Below, one piece after another: positions 13,842 to 16,923 of a stretch of 16,923 nt of DNA (position 1 is its first letter; every line of letters begins with the position of its first letter). The DNA comes from JBBDNT01 sp040877445 (GTDB lineage: Bacteria > Planctomycetota > Planctomycetia > Planctomycetales > Planctomycetaceae). The notes beneath the pieces were generated by a model, which was given only the letters and a program-made list of their open reading frames with translations, did no database searches and was not told the DNA's origin. The translations under genes and the position numbers were made by a program. The DNA is taken from NCBI GenBank assembly GCA_040877445.1, contig JBBDNT010000217.1, positions 1 to 16,923 of the forward strand, given 5' to 3'.

Positions 13842-15098
13842 TCAATCGGTCTTCGCCGCCGTTCCCTTCAAGAACTCGGCGAAGGCCTTGTCGACCTTCA
13901 GCAGGCCGCCCCCTTTCGCGGCCCAGCGGGCCTGGACGATGCGGTACAAGTCCTTGAAATCCGGCTCGTGAAACCGGGCCCGCGCTTCGCCCGTGGGCGG
14001 GTCGAGCGGGCGAATGATGCGGAAGCCCACCTCGAGCGCCTCTTCGTTCGTGTACCACCACGCGCTTTGCGGAGGCGAGTTCGGGTCGTGCGTTTGCCAA
14101 TCCGAATCGGCCGATTCGAATCGCCGCGCCGAACGATGCTCGTTCGCCAAGCCATAGTACGATCCCCCGCGGAGCGTGCGCGGCTCCCACTTGGTCGGCC
14201 ACGACACGGCATCGAGCGTGGCGACCTCCTTGCCGTCGAAGCGGCCGTAACTCTCCGGATCGTACTGATCGAGCACCCATTCCATCACGTTGCCGTGGAT
14301 GTCGTGCAGGCCCCACGGGTTCGGCTTCTTTTGTCCGACGCGATGCGTCTTCTCGCCCGAGTTGCCGTCGTGCCAGGCGTGCTCGTCGAGGAGGTTCGGA
14401 TCGTCGCCGAAGGAATACATGGTGCTCGTGCCGGCGCGGCCGGCGTATTCCCACTCCGCCTCGGTCGGCAAGCGGTGGAACTCGCCGGTCAGCCCGCTGA
14501 CCCATTTCGTGTACTGCCTGGCTGCGAACTGCGTCATCGTCGCCGCCGGCAGACGCGGATCCTCTCCGTGCTGGAAGTTGAACCCCGGCTCCCACAGCGG
14601 CGTGGGAGTGGTCACCGCGTCGGCGTCGTCGAAGGACTTCGCCATTCGGGGATGGTTCTCCCCTTCGGCCGACAGCTTCACGTAGAGATTGTAGGTGTCC
14701 ATGTACGGCCGGTATTCGGCCCAGGTCACTTCGTGCTTGCCCATCCAGAACGGTTCGACGCGTACGGTGAACCGCGGGCCTTCTTCCGGAAGGCGTCCCT
14801 TCTCGTCCTCCGGGCTGCCGATGCGGAACTTCCCGCCGGGAACGGGGACCATCTCGAACGTCACGTCGGTCCCCGGGATGGTCGCCGTGTAGGGAACCAT
14901 GTATCCGCGGCCGGTCTTCACGAACCGCCCCTCGGCGGGCTGCTCGGCGACGAGGCCGAGGGGAAGCGCAGCGCTGTTCGGGCAGGAACTCGTCGGTTCT
15001 TCGGCGAACCCGGCGGACGCCGCGAAGGCGACGGCGAGAATCGCGGCGAGGCGCGTGAGATCGCGAATGGTCGATTTCCCACTTGGTCGAGCCGACAT
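13842..15098 (-). CDS. Secreted SUMF1/formylglycine-generating-enzyme-like protein, probably non-catalytic
   Basis: 418 aa. Signal peptide: LTRLAAILAVAFAASAGFAEE near residues 14-34. The FGE-sulfatase domain spans about 75-365: MVPVPGGKFRIGS (83-95), RLPTEAEWEYAGRAG (209-223), NPWGLHDIHGNVMEW (260-274), LRGGSYYG (309-316) and GFRIIRP (358-364). True formylglycine-generating enzymes carry two cysteines after the RGGS motif; here the segment reads RGGSYYGLANEHRSARR with none, so oxidation of sulfatase cysteines is unlikely. Such domains are often used as secreted binding modules in planctomycetes. A C-terminal extension of about 55 residues contains DFKDLYRIVQARWAAKGGG. ATG 15098 has AAGGA 8 bases upstream; the open frame further upstream is not used. 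Confidence 0.9.
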   Translation of the reverse strand: MSARPSGKSTIRDLTRLAAILAVAFAASAGFAEEPTSSCPNSAALPLGLVAEQPAEGRFVKTGRGYMVPYTATIPGTDVTFEMVPVPGGKFRIGSPEDEKGRLPEEGPRFTVRVEPFWMGKHEVTWAEYRPYMDTYNLYVKLSAEGENHPRMAKSFDDADAVTTPTPLWEPGFNFQHGEDPRLPAATMTQFAARQYTKWVSGLTGEFHRLPTEAEWEYAGRAGTSTMYSFGDDPNLLDEHAWHDGNSGEKTHRVGQKKPNPWGLHDIHGNVMEWVLDQYDPESYGRFDGKEVATLDAVSWPTKWEPRTLRGGSYYGLANEHRSARRFESADSDWQTHDPNSPPQSAWWYTNEEALEVGFRIIRPLDPPTGEARARFHEPDFKDLYRIVQARWAAKGGGLLKVDKAFAEFLKGTAAKTD

Positions 15099-15361
15099 GC
15101 GGAGTATCCTTGCTGTCGATGTGTTCGCGATCGACCACCAAGCATCGATCGCCGCGAACCATATTCGGCGAATCCGCACGATTTGGCAAGCCGCCGATCC
15201 CGGCCCGTTCTCCGCGGTTCGATCCATGCGCCGCGGAAGCATCGAACCGCCGAGTGCGCCGAGGACGCGGAGAAGATCAGAGAAGACCGAAGAGTGACGG
15301 CGTTCGACGAATTCCGCCGAATCGCTTGCTCCATCAGTGGCCATCCGCGACGGACGGATAC

Positions 15362-15389
15362 GGACAGAAAAATGTGGGACAGAAAAATG
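15362..15389. repeat. 13-bp direct repeat
   Basis: GGACAGAAAAATG occurs at 15362-15374 and again at 15377-15389, two bases apart. It is A-rich against the GC-rich surroundings. No function can be assigned. Confidence 0.9.
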
Positions 15390-15533
15390 AGAGCGACGAA
15401 TGCTTTCGCACGTTGGCCGTGCCGGCTCGTTTGATCCGACCCGATCTTGTGATCAAGTTGCGGAGGAATGACATGACCGCCGACGGTGGCCTCGCGCGAG
15501 ATCCTTTGATTGGGGCTTTGCGGCCTCCGCGAG

Positions 15534-15561
15534 CTTCTGTTCGGACAGAATCGAACAGAAG
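15534..15561. repeat. Perfect 10-bp inverted repeat
   Basis: CTTCTGTTCG (15534-15543) pairs with CGAACAGAAG (15552-15561) around GACAGAAT. The loop GACAGAAT resembles the start of the 13-bp repeat at 15362. It is part of a segment that looks like a decayed intergenic repeat. Confidence 0.8.
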
Positions 15562-15673
15562 GCCGCCAAGGGCACGAAGACGAGCGGGCCGATCCCGTAG
15601 CGATGGATTCCCTCGCCGCCCTCGGCATGCCGGGTGAGCAGACCGGGAACAAACGTCGGCAGAGATCTGTGTA

Positions 15674-15787
15674 TTACCGGAGAGATGTCCGCCAGACGTA
15701 TTTCGGCCCCGGGTCCATTGGTCCGCCTTGGAGAGCGAGGACCAGCGGGATCAGTCCGCACGCGATTCGAGCCGTGATGGCTCTCAT
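15674..15787 (-). CDS. Possible small secreted peptide or gene remnant
   Basis: 37 aa. The start at 15787 has AAGGA about 8 bases upstream, a convincing ribosome binding site. The N-terminal half is signal-peptide-like: positive residues then ACGLIPLVLAL, followed by QGGPMDPGPKYVW and a basic end. It lies 88 bp upstream of... in position terms, just beyond the stop of the DUF1501 gene on the same strand, so it could be read through from it. No family is recognised. It may be the surviving 5' end of a broken gene, since the sequence downstream is repeat-like. Confidence 0.3.
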   Translation of the reverse strand: MRAITARIACGLIPLVLALQGGPMDPGPKYVWRTSLR

Positions 15788-15875
15788 GGCTGTCGTCCTT
15801 CGTCCAGAGAACCTGGTTCGCAGCGAATATCGATTCGCGCAAGAGACTACCGGGGAGCTGACGCCCCCCGCTCGC

Positions 15876-16923
15876 CTATACCAGTTCGCGCAGCGGCTCG
15901 ATCCCTTCATCGACCAGGTATTGCGGGACGCCCGCGCTGTCGAACACGCGGCGGTCGTGCGCGCCCAGGCCGATTTTGTGGTACAGCGTGGCGAACACTT
16001 CCTGGAACTTCACCGGACGTTCCACCGCTTCTTCCGCGTATTTGTTCGTGCGGCCGATCACCTGGCCGGTCTTCATCCCGCCGCCGGCGAGCATCGCGCA
16101 GCTCACGCGCGGCCAGTGGTCGCGGCTGGCCTGGCGGTTGATCTTCGGCGTGCGGCCGAACTCGCCCCACAGCACGACCGACACGTCGTCGGCCAGTCCC
16201 CGCTCGTGCAGATCCTGCACGAGTGCCGACATCCCCTGGTCCAACATCGGGAACTCTTCGCGCGACATGGGGAAGTTCATGCCGTCCGGGCCGTGCCAGT
16301 CCCAGCGGCTGTAGTTGAGCGTGACGACGCGGGCGCCGGCTTCGACGAGGCGGCGGGCGACGCAGAAGTTCTCGATCATCCGCGGGGCGCCGTCGCGCTG
16401 GAATTTCTCGTCGCTTGCGCCGTAGCGGGCGACGATCGCCGGGTCTTCCTTCGAGAGATCGAGCGCGTCGGCGAGCTTCGTCGAGGTGAGGATGCCGAGC
16501 GCCTGCTGGCCGTAGGCGTCCATCCCTTCCATCGTCCGCGACTGGTCGATGTCGCGGCGGAGGTTGTCGAACGCGGCGAGCAGTTCGTTGCGGTTTTGCA
16601 GGCGTTCGAGCGTGACGCCCTGGAGCGTCATCCCTTCGGGCCGCTTCCGCACGTCGCGGGTGACCATGTTGAACGGCGAATGCCGGACGCCGAGGAATCC
16701 GCCGTCCTGCAAGTCGCCCCAGCGGCGTTCGCCGGTGGGATACATCAGGCCGAGGTTGGGCGGGACAGCGGGGTGGGCGTTCCCCTGGAAGTGAGAAACC
16801 CACGAACCCATCATCGGCCAGCCGCCGGGGGGAACCTGCTCCGCGCGCTTGCGGCCGGTCATGCACTGGAAGGCGCTGTGGTCGCCGTCGGCGTCGCAGA
16901 TGCTGCGGATGGGGACGAACTTG
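15876..16923 (-). CDS. DUF1501 domain protein, 5' end outside the window
   Basis: About 349 residues of the C-terminal part are present; the reading frame is open through the window edge, so the start is missing. The in-window sequence begins with FVPIRSICDADGDHSAFQC and continues through PPGGWPMMGSW, LNYSRWDWHGPDGMNF, DVSVVLWGEFGRTPKINR, DHWPRVSCAMLAGGGMKTGQ and FATLYHKIGL. These are typical DUF1501 motifs; the family has an alkaline-phosphatase/sulfatase-like fold, is usually Tat-exported, and is abundant in planctomycetes beside DUF1549/DUF1553 cytochrome-type proteins. Its activity is unknown. The D-H-W, W-G-E-F-G-R-T-P and D-W-H-G motifs are intact. The partner genes would lie beyond the window end. 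Confidence 0.93.
   Translation of the reverse strand, partial: KFVPIRSICDADGDHSAFQCMTGRKRAEQVPPGGWPMMGSWVSHFQGNAHPAVPPNLGLMYPTGERRWGDLQDGGFLGVRHSPFNMVTRDVRKRPEGMTLQGVTLERLQNRNELLAAFDNLRRDIDQSRTMEGMDAYGQQALGILTSTKLADALDLSKEDPAIVARYGASDEKFQRDGAPRMIENFCVARRLVEAGARVVTLNYSRWDWHGPDGMNFPMSREEFPMLDQGMSALVQDLHERGLADDVSVVLWGEFGRTPKINRQASRDHWPRVSCAMLAGGGMKTGQVIGRTNKYAEEAVERPVKFQEVFATLYHKIGLGAHDRRVFDSAGVPQYLVDEGIEPLRELV

Larger units (their letters stand above)
15099..15875. other. Long gene-poor region with decayed repeats
   Basis: These 777 bp lie between the SUMF1-domain start and the DUF1501 stop. Apart from one possible 37-aa peptide (15674-15787) no coding sequence is convincing. It contains a doubled CGCCGAG (15248, 15257), a 13-bp direct repeat (15362 and 15377), a strong hairpin (15534-15561) and the probable promoter of the SUMF1-domain gene, which was not located. 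Confidence 0.55.

Noticed and set aside
11248..15189. Very long open frame (1313 codons) on the minus strand
   Set aside because: It runs antisense through both propeller genes and in a different frame through the SUMF1-domain gene, is rich in Arg/Gly/Pro, and matches no family. Long spurious frames are expected at this GC content.
15453..15842. 129-codon minus-strand frame in the long spacer
   Set aside because: Its sequence spans the perfect inverted repeat and repeat-like DNA, and its composition and lack of motifs do not support a protein.

Overview
The window is high-GC bacterial DNA and looks like a planctomycete. This rests on gene content, not on any marker gene: a DUF1501-family protein, a secreted formylglycine-generating-enzyme-like (SUMF1) protein, a secreted squalene-cyclase-repeat protein, an HDOD/receiver regulator, secreted beta-propellers, and many short palindromic repeats between genes. 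A 10-base run of N at 7833-7842 shows this is a scaffolded draft, so linkage across that point is uncertain. No rRNA, tRNA or CRISPR array was recognised.

Layout. 281-2155 (+) is an HDOD signalling protein with an N-terminal pseudo-receiver and a C-terminal receiver. 2526-5289 is the AmmeMemoRadiSam gene set: AMMECR1-domain protein and Memo-like protein overlapping on the minus strand, and the radical SAM partner divergent on the plus strand. 5445-6482 (+) is a secreted squalene-cyclase-repeat protein. 6623-7356 (+) is a VapB/VapC-type toxin-antitoxin pair with a GTGA overlap, followed by a zinc-ribbon protein at 7422-7799. After the gap, 7996-10215 (-) holds three genes in line: a CBM9/DOMON-like protein, a CoxM-type FAD subunit and a CoxS-type 2Fe-2S subunit of a molybdenum hydroxylase. 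The catalytic large subunit is not seen. 10550-10900 (-) is a small alkyltransferase-like (MGMT-fold) protein lacking the acceptor cysteine. 11212-13485 (+) contains two tandem paralogous secreted NHL/SMP-30-like propellers, both ending in a CPHC tail. 13842-15098 (-) is a secreted SUMF1-domain protein, and 15876 to the window end (-) is a DUF1501 protein cut by the window edge.

The genes do not form one pathway. The clearest multi-gene systems are AmmeMemoRadiSam, the toxin-antitoxin pair and the partial molybdenum hydroxylase. The most unusual signal is the intergenic DNA. Several families of small hairpins recur with fixed segments and compensated stems: a two-tier hairpin at 26, 2283, 2412 and 13769; a TGCCG-loop hairpin at 13509, 13633 and 13664; a CGCAAG-loop hairpin at 6550, 10245 and 10289; a 123-bp element with 13-bp terminal inverted repeats at 10362; and heptamer arrays at 4028 and 8503.
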